Shown here piece by piece: positions 7,434 to 16,651 of a stretch of 64,000 nucleotides of DNA. A model generated the notes under the pieces. The model saw only the letters and a list, made by a program, of their open reading frames with translations, did no database searches and was not told the origin of the DNA. The first letter of the stretch is position 1. Every line of letters begins with the position of its first letter. Source of the stretch: Achromobacter xylosoxidans. GTDB taxonomy: Bacteria > Pseudomonadota > Gammaproteobacteria > Burkholderiales > Burkholderiaceae_B. The DNA lies in the NCBI RefSeq assembly GCF_002192695.1, contig NZ_MTLG01000011.1, positions 1 through 64,000 on the forward strand. Direction: 5' to 3'. The translations under genes were made by a program, and so were the position numbers.

Positions 7434-8189
7434 TCAGGAAACGGCGGCCCGCAGCTTGCGGCGGGCTTGTGCAAACTTGGCTTGCAGCGTGCGATCGGTA
7501 ATGCCCATGAGTTCGCCGTGATGCGCGATCATCGCGGTAGCGATAGCTTCCTGGCTATTGAAACTGGAATACGGTGTGCCCGACGGAGATTGGCCGAGCA
7601 TCAGTTCCAGCATGGTGCCGATGATGTGGAGGTAGGTGGCCTCGGCCCGGTCGCTGATGGGGCATTGCGCGCAGGCGGGAATGACCGTGGACTGCTTGAG
7701 TAGCGCGTCGTGCTGTTCTTGCAGCTCGCGCATTTGGCGCTTGCACTGCTCCAGAGCGGATTTGAGGGCCAATCGCTCGACCAGCATGGCTTGGCCGGTC
7801 TCCAGGGAGATGACGGGATGGGCGATGCGTTCGCTGCGAGAGAAGAGAAAGCCGGGCCGCTGCTCGGGGTAGTGCTGGCGCATCCATCGCTTCAGATCGA
7901 CGTGGCGAACCGTCAGATCAAGGGACTCGATCAGTGCGGTATCGCGTGTTGTGATGCCGTTCTGCCCGAAGGGCAGTTCCCCATTGAGGATGCCGTCGTA
8001 GATTCGGTCGGTGTATAGCCGCAGTTCGCCCCAGCGCGGGCAATCCAACGACTGTGGCAGATTCCTTGGCGATAAAACCGAGGCCAGGATCACCTGCTCG
8101 TATCGCAGCAGCCCAGCCCAGCGGATGGACGCTTCGATCGGGCGGTAGAACACCTTTGATGTTGGTGCATCATTCTTGTTCTCGTGCAT
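7434..8189 (-). CDS. bisR: BisR-like ICE activator
   Basis: The 251-residue protein sits immediately upstream of alpA, the place held in ICEclc by BisR. That protein starts the cascade by activating the alpA promoter. The sequence has no textbook domain that I can name. Visible are a CAQCPISDRAEATY segment (two cysteines three apart), a coiled-coil-prone stretch (LVERLALKSALEQCKRQMRELQEQHDALL, about 135-163) and a C-terminal helix-turn-helix-like region (GITDRTLQAKFAQARRKLRAAV) ending the protein. GGAG precedes the ATG. Function is assigned by gene order and length, so the symbol is provisional. Confidence 0.6.
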   Translation of the reverse strand: MHENKNDAPTSKVFYRPIEASIRWAGLLRYEQVILASVLSPRNLPQSLDCPRWGELRLYTDRIYDGILNGELPFGQNGITTRDTALIESLDLTVRHVDLKRWMRQHYPEQRPGFLFSRSERIAHPVISLETGQAMLVERLALKSALEQCKRQMRELQEQHDALLKQSTVIPACAQCPISDRAEATYLHIIGTMLELMLGQSPSGTPYSSFNSQEAIATAMIAHHGELMGITDRTLQAKFAQARRKLRAAVS

Positions 8190-8878
8190 GCTCCGTCTCC
8201 TTCCAGGAGAAGAACTACATGGCCGACTCCTTTGACGCCGACCCCGTGGTCGGGCAGTTGTCTGTGTAGGAAACGAGCCCCGAGGCCCGGTCCGTCATGG
8301 GTGCTTGAGCACTTCTCACCAGTACGCTTTTACCGGTGGCTGTCATGTGCCCAATGTGCAAAAATTCATCGGCCGCTAGAAGGTCGAGCATCGGGACGTA
8401 GGCTCGACAGTGACGCTCACGCTATCAGCGTCGTAATAAGTTGCGGATTCTGCAAATCTGTCTCGGTATGGCCTTATATGCCAGCGGTTTCACAAGGCGC
8501 GACGAGATGGTGGTCGTTGTCCAAGGTCTAGGAAAACTGGGCGAATCCACGCCTGTCATACCCGCCCTGGCATCCTGATATACCGATAAAGAATCGCGTG
8601 CTGACGCGCCACGGCTAGGGTGCGCGTTCTTCCTGCGTGACTTGCTTGCGCAGACGGGCAATGCAATGCGCGTTGCATGCGGCTCGTAGATGGCATCCGA
8701 ACTGGGCCGGCACCGAGAGGATCGGCCTGGGCGTCATCGCGGAAGCGGATGCGGGAACTGAGAGCAGGGGCACGGGCGGCCAGTTCGAGACCGTCGCCGA
8801 CGACGTTGTGACGACTGCGGGTCTGGTGTGCTGGGTGTGGGTCTATGGATGCCAGTGGAACTCTTTGGACGATCTTTG
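8190..8878. other. ICE right-end spacer without a supported gene
   Basis: About 690 bp between bisR and the outward promoter. Short open frames exist on both strands but have no ribosome binding site or recognisable family. A weak dyad, GACGCT (8412-8417) and AGCGTC (8427-8432), lies about 230 bp upstream of bisR. I see nothing else. Confidence 0.6.
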
Positions 8879-8907
8879 TTGGCGGGGACGAAAAAATAGG
8901 CTACAAT
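8879..8907 (+). promoter_or_regulatory. Outward-facing sigma-70 promoter at the ICE right end (Pcirc-like)
   Basis: TTGGCG (8879-8884), a 17-bp spacer and TACAAT (8902-8907) make a near-consensus promoter reading toward attR. ICEclc has a constitutive promoter, Pcirc, at the same place. It faces the integrase gene only when the excised element is circular. A 7-bp dyad (TCTTCGC at 8913, GCGAAGA at 8931) lies in the predicted leader. Confidence 0.65.
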
Positions 8908-8975
8908 CTAGGTCTTCGCTGGTCACCTCGGCGAAGAAAGAGCTTGGGAATCAACGACTTACTGCCCTAGTAAAC

Positions 8976-8993
8976 GTCTCTTATCCCGCTCCA
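8976..8993 (+). repeat. attR: partial tRNA-Gly 3' end
   Basis: GTCTCTTATCCCGCTCCA matches the last 18 bases of the intact tRNA-Gly genes in this window at 15 of 18 positions, including the final CCCGCTCCA. No upstream part of a tRNA precedes it. It marks the right junction of the ICE; the reconstituted tRNA-Gly should lie at the left junction. Confidence 0.8.
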
Positions 8994-9030
8994 AATTTTG
9001 ATTCCCAGACTTGCTCTGGAAATCCTTGAG

Positions 9031-9053
9031 AAAGGGCCTTCGGGCCCTTTTTT
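9031..9053 (+). terminator. Rho-independent terminator, probably of the original tRNA-Gly locus
   Basis: AAAGGGCC, a TTCG loop and GGCCCTTT are followed by T residues. Just outside attR, it would once have ended the tRNA-Gly transcript. It now lies in the path of the outward ICE promoter. Confidence 0.85.
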
Positions 9054-9193
9054 CATTTCTTCGCCCGAATCGGGCATATTCCCGTGCTGCCCCGCTACCC
9101 CGAGCGCGACCTTGCCAAGTGCGCGCCGCAGCTCTGCCGTGCAGATCCCCACGCCGCCACGCGGCTCATGACATACACACCTTTGACCTGCGT

Positions 9194-9283
9194 CATTCAT
9201 TCTGGACGCTAGGACAATTTTCGTGGATTTGCGGAAGTCCACGCCCTGCCCGGCTTGCGTACCATTCATTACGTCCTAGGACA
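9194..9283. repeat. Two related CATTCATT ... CTAGGACA elements upstream of tRNA-Cys
   Basis: CATTCATT is followed by CTAGGACA at 9194-9216 and again at 9263-9283, about 68 bp apart. The second copy abuts the tRNA-Cys gene, so it may overlap its promoter. No function can be assigned. Confidence 0.35.
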
Positions 9284-9290
9284 AAAAGAC

Positions 9291-9364
9291 GGCGCGGTGG
9301 CAGAGTGGTCATGCGGCAGATTGCAAATCTCCTGAGGTTGGTTCGATTCCAGCCCGCGCCTCCA
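9291..9364 (+). tRNA. tRNA-Cys (GCA)
   Basis: A 74-base cloverleaf with CCA encoded. The acceptor stem GGCGCGG pairs with CCGCGCC, the anticodon GCA is at 9323-9325, and the T arm is GGTTCGATTCC. It differs from the other tRNA-Cys at 44814 in several stem positions. Confidence 0.93.
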
Positions 9365-9441
9365 AGACCAGCCTGGCATACCCGCCCATGAGGCTCGGAT
9401 GCCAGACGCAGCCGCCCTGGCGGCACGCCAAGGAGATCGCC

Positions 9442-9675
9442 TTGATTCAAGTCACCCTGTTCCATGACGGCTGCAGCCTCTGCCTGGGGATAGACCGCAG
9501 CATCGCGGCGGCCTTCGCGACGCCGCTGCATCGCTACGAGTCATTCGACCTCGCGCGGCAGCCCGAGTCCGCCGCCCAGGCCAAGGCTCTCGGCATCACC
9601 CGCCTGCCGTCCCTCGTCATCGACGGCCGCGTGCTGCGCCTGGAGGACCACTCCCCCATCGAGCACTACGCCTGA
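9442..9675 (+). CDS. Small thioredoxin/glutaredoxin-like protein
   Basis: The product is about 77 residues if translation starts at the TTG at 9442, which has AAGGAG six bases upstream. The ATG at 9388 has no such support. VTLFHDGCSLCLGIDRSI is a glutaredoxin-like first strand with a CSLC redox motif. GITRLPSLVIDGRVL is the cis-proline strand. It probably is a thiol-disulfide exchange protein of the cytoplasm. It precedes the catalase gene by 84 bp, and a role in oxidative stress is suggested only by that proximity. Confidence 0.65.
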   Translation: MIQVTLFHDGCSLCLGIDRSIAAAFATPLHRYESFDLARQPESAAQAKALGITRLPSLVIDGRVLRLEDHSPIEHYA

Positions 9676-9759
9676 CCCCCGCGTGGCCGGATCCGGGCCC
9701 GCTGCGATGCACCCGCTCTTGAAGGCCGCTGCCCCGTTGAACCATGCAAGGAGTCCATC

Positions 9760-11220
9760 ATGAGCAAACTCACCACCGCATTCGGCGCCCCCGTTCCGGA
9801 CGACGACAACACCATGACCGCCGGCCCGCGCGGACCGGCGCTGTTGCAGGACGTCTGGTTCCTGGAAAAGATGGCGCACTTCGATCGCGAGGTGATCCCC
9901 GAGCGGCGCATGCATGCCAAGGGCGCCGGCGCCTTCGGCACGTTCACCGTGACCCGCGACATCACGCGCTACACCAAGGCCAGGATCTTCAGCCAGGTCG
10001 GCAAGCGCACCGACATGTTCGCCCGCTTCTCCACGGTGGCGGGTGAACGCGGCGCGGCCGATGCCGAACGCGACATCCGCGGCTTCGCGCTCAAGTTCTA
10101 TACCGAGGAAGGCAACTGGGACCTGGTCGGCAACAACACGCCTGTCTTCTTCGTGCGCGACCCGCTGAAATTCTCCGACCTGAACCGGGCCGTCAAGCGC
10201 GATCCGCGCACCGGCATGCGCAGCCCGCAGAACAACTGGGATTACTGGACGCTGCTGCCCGAGACCCTGCACCAGGTGACGCTCATCATGGGCGATCGCG
10301 GCATTCCCAAGAGCTATCGCCACATGCATGGCTTCGGCAGCCACACCTACAGTTTCATCAACGCCGCCAACAAGCGGTTCTGGGTCAAGTTCACCTTCAA
10401 GACCCAGCAAGGCATCCAGAACCTGACGGACGCCGAGGCCGGCCAGGTCATCGCCGCGGACCGCGAGAGCAACCAGCGCGACCTGTACGAAGCGATCGAA
10501 CGCGGCGAGTTCCCGCGCTGGACCCTGTACGTGCAGATCATGCCCGAGGCCGAGGCCCATACCTACCCGCTCAATCCCTTCGATCTGACCAAGATCTGGC
10601 CACACCGGGATTATCCGTTGATCGAGGTCGGCGTCCTGGAACTCAACAGGAATCCGGAGAACTTCTTCGCCGACGTCGAACAGGCGGCGTTCAGTCCCGC
10701 CGTAATCGTGCCCGGCATCGGCTTCTCACCCGACAAGATGCTGCAGGGCCGCCTGTTCTCGTATGGCGACACGCAACGCTATCGGCTGGGCGTGAACTAT
10801 CCTCAGATCCCGGTGAATGCGCCTCGCTGTCCGTTCCATGGCTACCACCGCGACGGGGCCATGCGCGTGGATGGCAATGGCGGCAGCGTCCCCGCGTACA
10901 CGCCCAACAGCCACGGCGCCTTGCGGCCGCAGCCAGACTACTCCGAACCGCCGCTGGACATCAGCGGCGCCGCGGCCCGCTGGGACCACAGGGAAGATGC
11001 CGATTACTACTCCCAGCCCGGCAATCTGTTCCGCCTGATGGCGACGGACGAAAGGCAGAGGCTGTTCGAGAACACGGCACGCGCTATCCGAGGCGCCTCC
11101 GAGGAAGTCATCGAACGCCACATCGCCAACTGCACTCGAGCCGACCCGGCCTACGGGCAAGGCGTACGCGCAGCGATCGCGGCGCGGGCCGCACACAGGC
11201 ATCCGCAAGCGATGCCCTAG
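9760..11220 (+). CDS. katA: Monofunctional haem catalase (small-subunit clade)
   Basis: The 486-residue protein is a typical clade 3 catalase that converts hydrogen peroxide to water and oxygen in the cytoplasm. The distal histidine lies in [15 protein letters not shown] (about residue 52), the distal asparagine in [14 protein letters not shown] (about 125), and the proximal haem-ligand tyrosine in [14 protein letters not shown] (about 335). It starts like other family members ([22 protein letters not shown]). Length and motifs are normal. AGGAG upstream of the ATG supports the start. No OxyR gene is adjacent, so regulation is not visible here. Confidence 0.97.
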   Translation: MSKLTTAFGAPVPDDDNTMTAGPRGPALLQDVWFLEKMAHFDREVIPERRMHAKGAGAFGTFTVTRDITRYTKARIFSQVGKRTDMFARFSTVAGERGAADAERDIRGFALKFYTEEGNWDLVGNNTPVFFVRDPLKFSDLNRAVKRDPRTGMRSPQNNWDYWTLLPETLHQVTLIMGDRGIPKSYRHMHGFGSHTYSFINAANKRFWVKFTFKTQQGIQNLTDAEAGQVIAADRESNQRDLYEAIERGEFPRWTLYVQIMPEAEAHTYPLNPFDLTKIWPHRDYPLIEVGVLELNRNPENFFADVEQAAFSPAVIVPGIGFSPDKMLQGRLFSYGDTQRYRLGVNYPQIPVNAPRCPFHGYHRDGAMRVDGNGGSVPAYTPNSHGALRPQPDYSEPPLDISGAAARWDHREDADYYSQPGNLFRLMATDERQRLFENTARAIRGASEEVIERHIANCTRADPAYGQGVRAAIAARAAHRHPQAMP

Positions 11221-11250
11221 GTTCAATAAACATCAACCAACACGCCACGG

Positions 11251-11286
11251 ATAGCCGATAAACTGAACTCTCCCATAGCCGGTAAA
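11251..11286. promoter_or_regulatory. Direct repeat upstream of the ThDP enzyme gene
   Basis: ATAGCCGATAAA (11251-11262) and ATAGCCGGTAAA (11275-11286) agree at 11 of 12 positions and are 24 bp apart, in the 112-bp gap before the gene. They could be paired regulator sites; no family can be named. Confidence 0.35.
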
Positions 11287-11332
11287 AAAGGGCGCGCAGA
11301 GTTTCACTAGCGCCGCCCAAGCGGAGAGACAA

Positions 11333-12964
11333 GTGCTTGGATCCCAGTTGATTATCCGTACGCTGCATCGCCTGGGCGTCAAGACCATCTTCAGCCTGTC
11401 CGGCAATCAGATCATGCCGCTCTACGATGCCTGTATCGACGCAGGCATCCGCATCATCCACGTGCGGCATGAGGCGGCTGCCGTCTTCATGGCGGACGCA
11501 TGGGCCCAGATCACCGGCGAACTCGGCGTAGCCATGCTGACCGCGGCGCCAGGCATCACCAACGGCCTGGCGCCGCTTTATTCGGCGTCGCAGGCGGAAA
11601 GCCCCGTGCTGCTCATTTCGGGCGATTCGTCCGTTGGCGAAGACGGCTCGGGCGCGTTCCAGGAACTGGACCAGGTCGCCATCACCCGTCCGCTGACCAA
11701 GCTTTCGCTGCGTCCGCAGACCGCGCAGGAACTCTACCCCGCGCTCGAAAGCGCGGTCGCGCAGGCGCTTGCGCCCCGGCGCGGACCGGTGCATCTGGCC
11801 CTGCCCTTCGACCTGATGACGGCCGAGACTGGCCTGGCCGAGCTTCCCGCCCTGGCGCAGAAGCACGAGCCTGCCACGTTTGACGCAGCCGGCATGGAAC
11901 GACTCGCCGCGTTGGTAAACGTGGCGCAGCGCCCCCTGGTGCTGGCCGGCCCCACAGGCGCACGGCCTCGCATGCGCGCAACCCGCGAGATGCTGGAAGA
12001 AAAGCTTGGGGTGCGCATCATCCCCATGGAAAGCCCCCGCGGCCTGAAGGACCCGTCCCTGGGCTCCTTGGCCGGACTCATCGCGCAAGCAGACCTCATC
12101 GTGCTGGCGGGCAAGTGCCTGGACTTCACGCTGGGCTTCGGCGGCGCGGGCGCGCTGGGCCAGACAGCCCGGGTCGTGGCGATCGACCCCGACCCCGCGA
12201 TGCTGGAACGCGCGGCCCGCCTGCTGGGCGACCGCCTGGCCCTGGCCCTGCCGGGCGATCCCTACGCTGTGCTTGCGGCCTTGCGGGCGGCGCCAGCGCC
12301 GGCCGAGCGCGGCCCATGGCGCGCGCAGGTGGATGAGGCGCTGCGCAACCGCAGCACCCTGGGCGCGTCCAATGCCGCCGCTGACGCATTGGGGCCGCGC
12401 GCGCTTTGCGTAACGGTCCAGGCTTTTCTCGCCTCCGCCCCCCACCCCATCCTGGTCTGCGACGGCGGCGAGTTCGGCCAATGGGCGCAGGCATACTGCC
12501 AGGCCCCGGTACGGATCATCAACGGCATGTCCGGCGCAATCGGCGCGGGCGTCTGCTACGCCATCGCCGCCAAGATCGCGCGGCCCGACGCCACCGTGGT
12601 CGTACTGATGGGCGACGGCACCGCAGGCTTCCACCTGATGGAGCTGGACACGGCGGTACGCGAACAGGCCGCGATCATCGCCGTGATCGGCAACGACCTG
12701 CGCTGGAACGCGGAACACCTTATCCAGATGCGTACCTATGGGCCGCAAAGACTGATCGGCTGCGAACTCGCGCCGACCGCGCGCTACCACGAAGTCGCCG
12801 CGGCGCTCGGCGGAGCAGGCTTTGCCGCGCAGGACAGCGACAGTCTCGCCACCGCGCTGGACATGGCGGCGCACAGCGGGCTGCCCGCCTGCATCAACGT
12901 TTCCCTGGCGGGCGAACCCGCCCCGGTTTTCAACGCATCAACGCAGTCCGCGACCGGTCATTGA
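11333..12964 (+). CDS. Thiamine-diphosphate-dependent decarboxylase/synthase family protein
   Basis: This 543-residue protein has the three domains of the acetolactate synthase/benzoylformate decarboxylase family. The N-terminal pyrimidine-binding domain contains the cofactor-activating glutamate in [12 protein letters not shown] (about residue 49). The middle domain covers about 190-320. The C-terminal pyrophosphate domain carries [16 protein letters not shown] followed by GND (about 428-457). The GTG start has GGAG upstream. A Bug receptor and a CoA-acylating semialdehyde dehydrogenase follow. The enzyme may therefore decarboxylate a 2-oxo acid to a semialdehyde, but the substrate is not visible from sequence. 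Confidence 0.82.
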   Translation: MLGSQLIIRTLHRLGVKTIFSLSGNQIMPLYDACIDAGIRIIHVRHEAAAVFMADAWAQITGELGVAMLTAAPGITNGLAPLYSASQAESPVLLISGDSSVGEDGSGAFQELDQVAITRPLTKLSLRPQTAQELYPALESAVAQALAPRRGPVHLALPFDLMTAETGLAELPALAQKHEPATFDAAGMERLAALVNVAQRPLVLAGPTGARPRMRATREMLEEKLGVRIIPMESPRGLKDPSLGSLAGLIAQADLIVLAGKCLDFTLGFGGAGALGQTARVVAIDPDPAMLERAARLLGDRLALALPGDPYAVLAALRAAPAPAERGPWRAQVDEALRNRSTLGASNAAADALGPRALCVTVQAFLASAPHPILVCDGGEFGQWAQAYCQAPVRIINGMSGAIGAGVCYAIAAKIARPDATVVVLMGDGTAGFHLMELDTAVREQAAIIAVIGNDLRWNAEHLIQMRTYGPQRLIGCELAPTARYHEVAAALGGAGFAAQDSDSLATALDMAAHSGLPACINVSLAGEPAPVFNASTQSATGH

Positions 12965-13026
12965 CCTCGAAGCATCGAGCCCAGCTGCAGTCCGGTTTCG
13001 TCCCTTAGCACGACAGGAGACCTTCC

Positions 13027-14028
13027 ATGATCAGACCTACCGGCCTGCCGGCGGGCGCGTTCGCTCGCGCCGCGATTTGCATGCTTGCCTCGCTTCCTGG
13101 CCTGGCAAGCGCCCAATCCTATCCTTCCAAACCAGTCCAGCTCATCGTTCCCTTCAGCGCGGGCGGCGACGCCGACATGGCGGCCCGCAATCTGTCCGCC
13201 GCCGCGCAAGGCCTGCTTGGCCAGCCGCTGGTCGTGGTCAACAAGGCCGGGGCGAACGGCGCGATCGGCTCCGCCGCCGTGAAGAACGCCGTCCCCGACG
13301 GCTACACCCTGCTGGTCGGCCGGATAGGCTCCCAGGTCCTGTTGCCGGCGCTACAGCCCAAGACCACGCCTTACACCGCAAAGGACTTCACGTACATCGG
13401 ACTGCTGGAGCTGAACCCGGTGGTCTGTGTCGTGCATCCGGACAGCCCCTACAAGACCATCGGCGACCTGGCGCAGGCATTGAAAGCCCATCCCGGCAAG
13501 CTCAACTACAGCCACTCCGGCCCGGCCACGGTGCAGAATCTTGCGCCGCAGCTGCTGCTCAGCAGCCTCGGCCTGAAGCCAGAGGCCGTGGTCAACGTCC
13601 CCTACAAAGGCGGCAACGAAGTCGCGCTGGCGGTGCTCAGCAAGGATGCGGACTTCGCCTGCAACAACCTGAGTTCAATGACGGGCATACTCGCCAGCGG
13701 CAAGCTGCGCGCCTTGCTGACGACCACGCCCGAACGCCTGGCGCAGTTCCCCGACATACCGACCGCGCGCGAGCTGGGGCTGCCGCAACTCGAAGCGGTC
13801 ATAGGCTGGAGCGGATTGTTCGGACCGCCGGACATGAGCCCCGAGGCCGTGGCCAAATGGGCCGCCGTGCTCCAGCAGATCTCACAGGATCCGAAGTGGA
13901 TCGCCGGCAACGCCAACTTCGGCGGCATCCCCCACGTCCTGTCGCCCACCGAGACGGAAAAATACGTGAGCCAGGGGGCCGCGGTCTATGCCGACCTGGT
14001 GGCCAAGGCCGGACTACAGGTCAACTAG
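13027..14028 (+). CDS. Bug-family periplasmic solute receptor
   Basis: The 333-residue protein has a signal peptide ending near ASAQS (about residue 30). The Bug/TctC pattern follows: YPSKPVQLIVPFSAGGDADMAAR, VNKAGANGAIGSAAV, VVNVPYKGGNE and IPTARELGLP. Bug proteins bind carboxylates or small neutral solutes for tripartite tricarboxylate transporters, although most of these genes have no transporter nearby, as here. It lies 62 bp after the ThDP enzyme and is probably co-transcribed. Its TAG stop is part of a CTAG shared with the convergent LysR gene. Confidence 0.9.
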   Translation: MIRPTGLPAGAFARAAICMLASLPGLASAQSYPSKPVQLIVPFSAGGDADMAARNLSAAAQGLLGQPLVVVNKAGANGAIGSAAVKNAVPDGYTLLVGRIGSQVLLPALQPKTTPYTAKDFTYIGLLELNPVVCVVHPDSPYKTIGDLAQALKAHPGKLNYSHSGPATVQNLAPQLLLSSLGLKPEAVVNVPYKGGNEVALAVLSKDADFACNNLSSMTGILASGKLRALLTTTPERLAQFPDIPTARELGLPQLEAVIGWSGLFGPPDMSPEAVAKWAAVLQQISQDPKWIAGNANFGGIPHVLSPTETEKYVSQGAAVYADLVAKAGLQVN

Positions 14029-14990
14029 CTTGCCTCGCTTTCCGTTCCCGGCGGTCCGCCGAGTCCGGCGGACGCGGGAATCGCCTCGCGCAGATAGCCG
14101 ACGAAAGAGGATACGGTCAGGGGCACGCGCGGCGTGTAGGGCCTGACCGCGTACAGCCGTTCCGCATAGTCGCCCACCACCCGCCACCCGCGCAGGACCT
14201 CGACCAGCGCCCCGCTGCGCAAGGCCTGGTTGGCGCTGAAATCCGGCAGCAGCGCGATTCCCAGGGATCCGGCCGCCACCTCTCTCAGCACTTCGCTGTT
14301 GTTGGCCGTGAAGCTGCCGCGCACCGGCACCGCCACGCGCTTGTCCCCGTCACGCGACTCGAACGACCAGGAGGCGCTGCCGCTGCGCCGCAGGTAGTGC
14401 AGGCAATTGTGGGCCGCCAGATCCATCGGCGTCTTCGGCGTGCCGTGCCGCGCCAGGTATTCCGGGGCCGCAACCAGCACCGAGCGCGTTTCGCAGATGA
14501 CCGAGGCGACATGCGTGTCCGGCACGCCGGCCACGTGCCGGATCGCCAGATCGAAACCCTCGGTGGCCAGGGAGGCCAGATGGTCGCTGAGTTCCAGCTG
14601 GATCCGCACGTCGGGAAAATCCTTCAGGAATCCGGGTATCAGCGGCGCAATGACCTGGCGTCCCAGGGCCACCGGTGCGGTCACGGACAGCACGCCGCGC
14701 GGCCCTTCGGACAGGTCCCGCACCGCCGAGAAGCCCTCTTCGATGCGCAGAAAGGCCGCCGCGGTCTGGTCGACCAGGCTCTGCCCCGCCTCGGTCAGGC
14801 CGACGCTGCGGGTGGTGCGGCGCACGAGGGGAACGCCAGCCGCCTGCTCCAGTTCCACGATGCGCTGGCTCACCGAGGCCTTGCTGATCTGCAGGCGGCG
14901 CGCGGCCGCCGTGTAGCTGCCGGTATCCGCCAGCACCCCAAGGCAATGGATATGCGACCACAGATCTTCCAGACGCCTGGTTTTCGTCAT
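14025..14990 (-). CDS. LysR-family transcriptional regulator
   Basis: From the ATG at 14988-14990 the protein is 321 residues. An ATG 12 bp upstream is possible, but the GGAG that best serves the inner ATG overlaps it. The N-terminal winged helix (GVLADTGSYTAAARRLQISKASVSQRIVELEQAAGVPLVRRTTR) and the C-terminal effector domain are typical of the CrgA/DsdC-like branch. It is divergent from mmsA across a 119-bp gap and converges on the Bug gene. It is therefore the likely regulator of mmsA and perhaps the ThDP/Bug pair. Confidence 0.9.
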   Translation of the reverse strand: MTKTRRLEDLWSHIHCLGVLADTGSYTAAARRLQISKASVSQRIVELEQAAGVPLVRRTTRSVGLTEAGQSLVDQTAAAFLRIEEGFSAVRDLSEGPRGVLSVTAPVALGRQVIAPLIPGFLKDFPDVRIQLELSDHLASLATEGFDLAIRHVAGVPDTHVASVICETRSVLVAAPEYLARHGTPKTPMDLAAHNCLHYLRRSGSASWSFESRDGDKRVAVPVRGSFTANNSEVLREVAAGSLGIALLPDFSANQALRSGALVEVLRGWRVVGDYAERLYAVRPYTPRVPLTVSSFVGYLREAIPASAGLGGPPGTESEAS

Positions 14991-15109
14991 GCCCAGCTCC
15001 ATTGTTCAAAACATCAAACACTGATTCCAGCCCTGCGGTCTCGACGGCCGAGCGGCAATGCGCGACATTGCCAGCTCCAGAACACCATGCTTGAGCACAG
15101 GAGCCAGCC

Positions 15110-16639
15110 ATGACCGCAAGCAATGCCAGCGCCCAATCCCGCGATGCCGGACACTACATCGGCGGCAGCCTTGTCGAGGGGACAGGCAGCCGCCAGCCCG
15201 TCTACAACCCGGCCACGGGCGCCGTCGCCAAGCAGGTGGCCCTGGCCACGCCCGACGAGGTGAACCGCGCCGTGGCCAGCGCCCGGGCGGCATTTCCGCA
15301 ATGGGCGGACACCCCTCCCATCCGCCGCGCCCGCGTGCTGTTCAGGTTTCTTGAACTGATGAACAAGCATCGCGATGAGCTGGCCCACCTGATCACCGCC
15401 GAGCATGGCAAGGTTTTCAGCGATGCGCAAGGCGAAGTCACCCGCGGCATCGACATCGTCGAGTTCGCCTGCGGCGTTCCCCAGCTCCTGAAGGGCGCTC
15501 ACACGGAACAGGTCTCCACCGGCATCGACAACTGGACGCTGCGCCAACCGCTGGGCGTGGTGGCGGGGATTACGCCGTTCAACTTTCCGGTGATGGTGCC
15601 CATGTGGATGTTCCCCGTGGCGATCGCGGCGGGCAACACCTTCGTGCTCAAGCCCAGCCCCACCGACCCCAGCGCCTCGCTGCGCATCGCCGAACTGCTG
15701 CGCGAGGCGGGCCTGCCCGATGGCGTGTTCAACGTGGTGCAGGGCGACAAGGTGGCCGTGGATGCGCTGCTGGAACACCCGGACGTCAAGGCCATCAGCT
15801 TCGTCGGTTCCACGCCGATCGCCAACTACATCTACGAGACCGGCGCGCGCCACGGCAAGCGCGTGCAGGCCCTGGGCGGCGCCAAGAACCACATGGTCGT
15901 GATGCCGGACGCCGACATCGACCAGGCGGTCGATGCCCTGATCGGCGCCGGCTACGGCTCGGCCGGCGAGCGCTGCATGGCGATCAGCGTGGCGGTGCTG
16001 GTGGGCGACGTGGCCGACCGGCTGCTGCCCAGGCTGATCGAGCGCACCAAGACGCTGAAGGTGCTGGACGGCGAGAACCCCGCCGCCGAGATGGGCCCCA
16101 TCGTGACCCGCGCCGCCCATGAACGCATCAGCGGCTACATCGACCTTGGCGTGCAGGAAGGCGCGCAACTGCTGGTGGACGGCCGCGGCTTCCAGGGCTC
16201 GCAGGCGGGCGCCGGTTGCGGCGACGGCTTCTGGATGGGCGGCACGCTGTTCGACCACGTCACGCCGGACATGCGCATCTACAAGGAAGAAATCTTCGGC
16301 CCGGTGCTGGGCTGCGTGCGCGTGAAGGATCTGAAAGAGGCGGTGGACCTCATCAACGCCCACGAGTTCGGCAACGGCGTGGCGTGCTTCACCCGCGACG
16401 GCAACGTGGCGCGCGAGTTCGGCCGCCGCATCGAGGTGGGCATGGTGGGCATCAACGTGCCCATTCCTGTGCCCATGGCCTGGCATGGCTTCGGCGGCTG
16501 GAAGCGCAGCCTGTTCGGCGACATGCACGCCTATGGCGAAGAAGGCGTGCGCTTCTACACGCGGCAAAAGTCGATCATGCAGCGCTGGCCCGAAAGCATC
16601 GGCAAGGGCGCCGAGTTCGCCATGCCGACGGCCAAGTAG
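15110..16639 (+). CDS. mmsA: CoA-acylating methylmalonate-semialdehyde dehydrogenase
   Basis: The 509-residue enzyme is an MmsA/IolA-type aldehyde dehydrogenase. It converts methylmalonate or malonate semialdehyde plus CoA and NAD to propionyl- or acetyl-CoA and CO2. Supporting motifs are [35 protein letters not shown] and the catalytic cysteine in [12 protein letters not shown] (about residue 288). AGGAG precedes the ATG. In valine catabolism mmsA sits with mmsB. Here it is instead next to a ThDP enzyme, LysR and Bug, so a different semialdehyde source is possible. Confidence 0.93.
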   Translation: MTASNASAQSRDAGHYIGGSLVEGTGSRQPVYNPATGAVAKQVALATPDEVNRAVASARAAFPQWADTPPIRRARVLFRFLELMNKHRDELAHLITAEHGKVFSDAQGEVTRGIDIVEFACGVPQLLKGAHTEQVSTGIDNWTLRQPLGVVAGITPFNFPVMVPMWMFPVAIAAGNTFVLKPSPTDPSASLRIAELLREAGLPDGVFNVVQGDKVAVDALLEHPDVKAISFVGSTPIANYIYETGARHGKRVQALGGAKNHMVVMPDADIDQAVDALIGAGYGSAGERCMAISVAVLVGDVADRLLPRLIERTKTLKVLDGENPAAEMGPIVTRAAHERISGYIDLGVQEGAQLLVDGRGFQGSQAGAGCGDGFWMGGTLFDHVTPDMRIYKEEIFGPVLGCVRVKDLKEAVDLINAHEFGNGVACFTRDGNVAREFGRRIEVGMVGINVPIPVPMAWHGFGGWKRSLFGDMHAYGEEGVRFYTRQKSIMQRWPESIGKGAEFAMPTAK

Positions 16640-16651
16640 CGGCAGCCTGTC

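Larger units (their letters stand above)
1..8993. mobile_element. Right-end segment of an ICEclc/PAGI-2-type integrative conjugative element
   Basis: Only the right end of the element is in the window. The minus-strand gene order (BisR-like, AlpA, ParA, small protein, ParB-like, DUF2857, STY4528, TIGR03761, DUF3158, SSB) is the conserved right-end core of ICEs in the ICEclc/PAGI-2/PFGI-1 group. The boundary is set at a tRNA-Gly 3'-end-like sequence at 8976-8993. Beyond it the sequence becomes ordinary chromosome with a tRNA terminator and tRNA-Cys. The integrase, conjugation genes and cargo must lie to the left, outside the window. Family identities come from known protein families and the boundary is inferred. 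Confidence 0.88.

Noticed and set aside
8637..9029. Open frame spanning the ICE junction
   Set aside because: It crosses attR, has no ribosome binding site and overlaps the outward promoter and tRNA-like end.
11108..12874. A 588-codon open frame on the minus strand
   Set aside because: It is a mirror of the ThDP enzyme gene caused by high GC content; the plus frame has clear motifs.
12822..15113. A 763-codon open frame on the plus strand
   Set aside because: It crosses the Bug gene in another frame and the LysR gene in antisense and has no family features.
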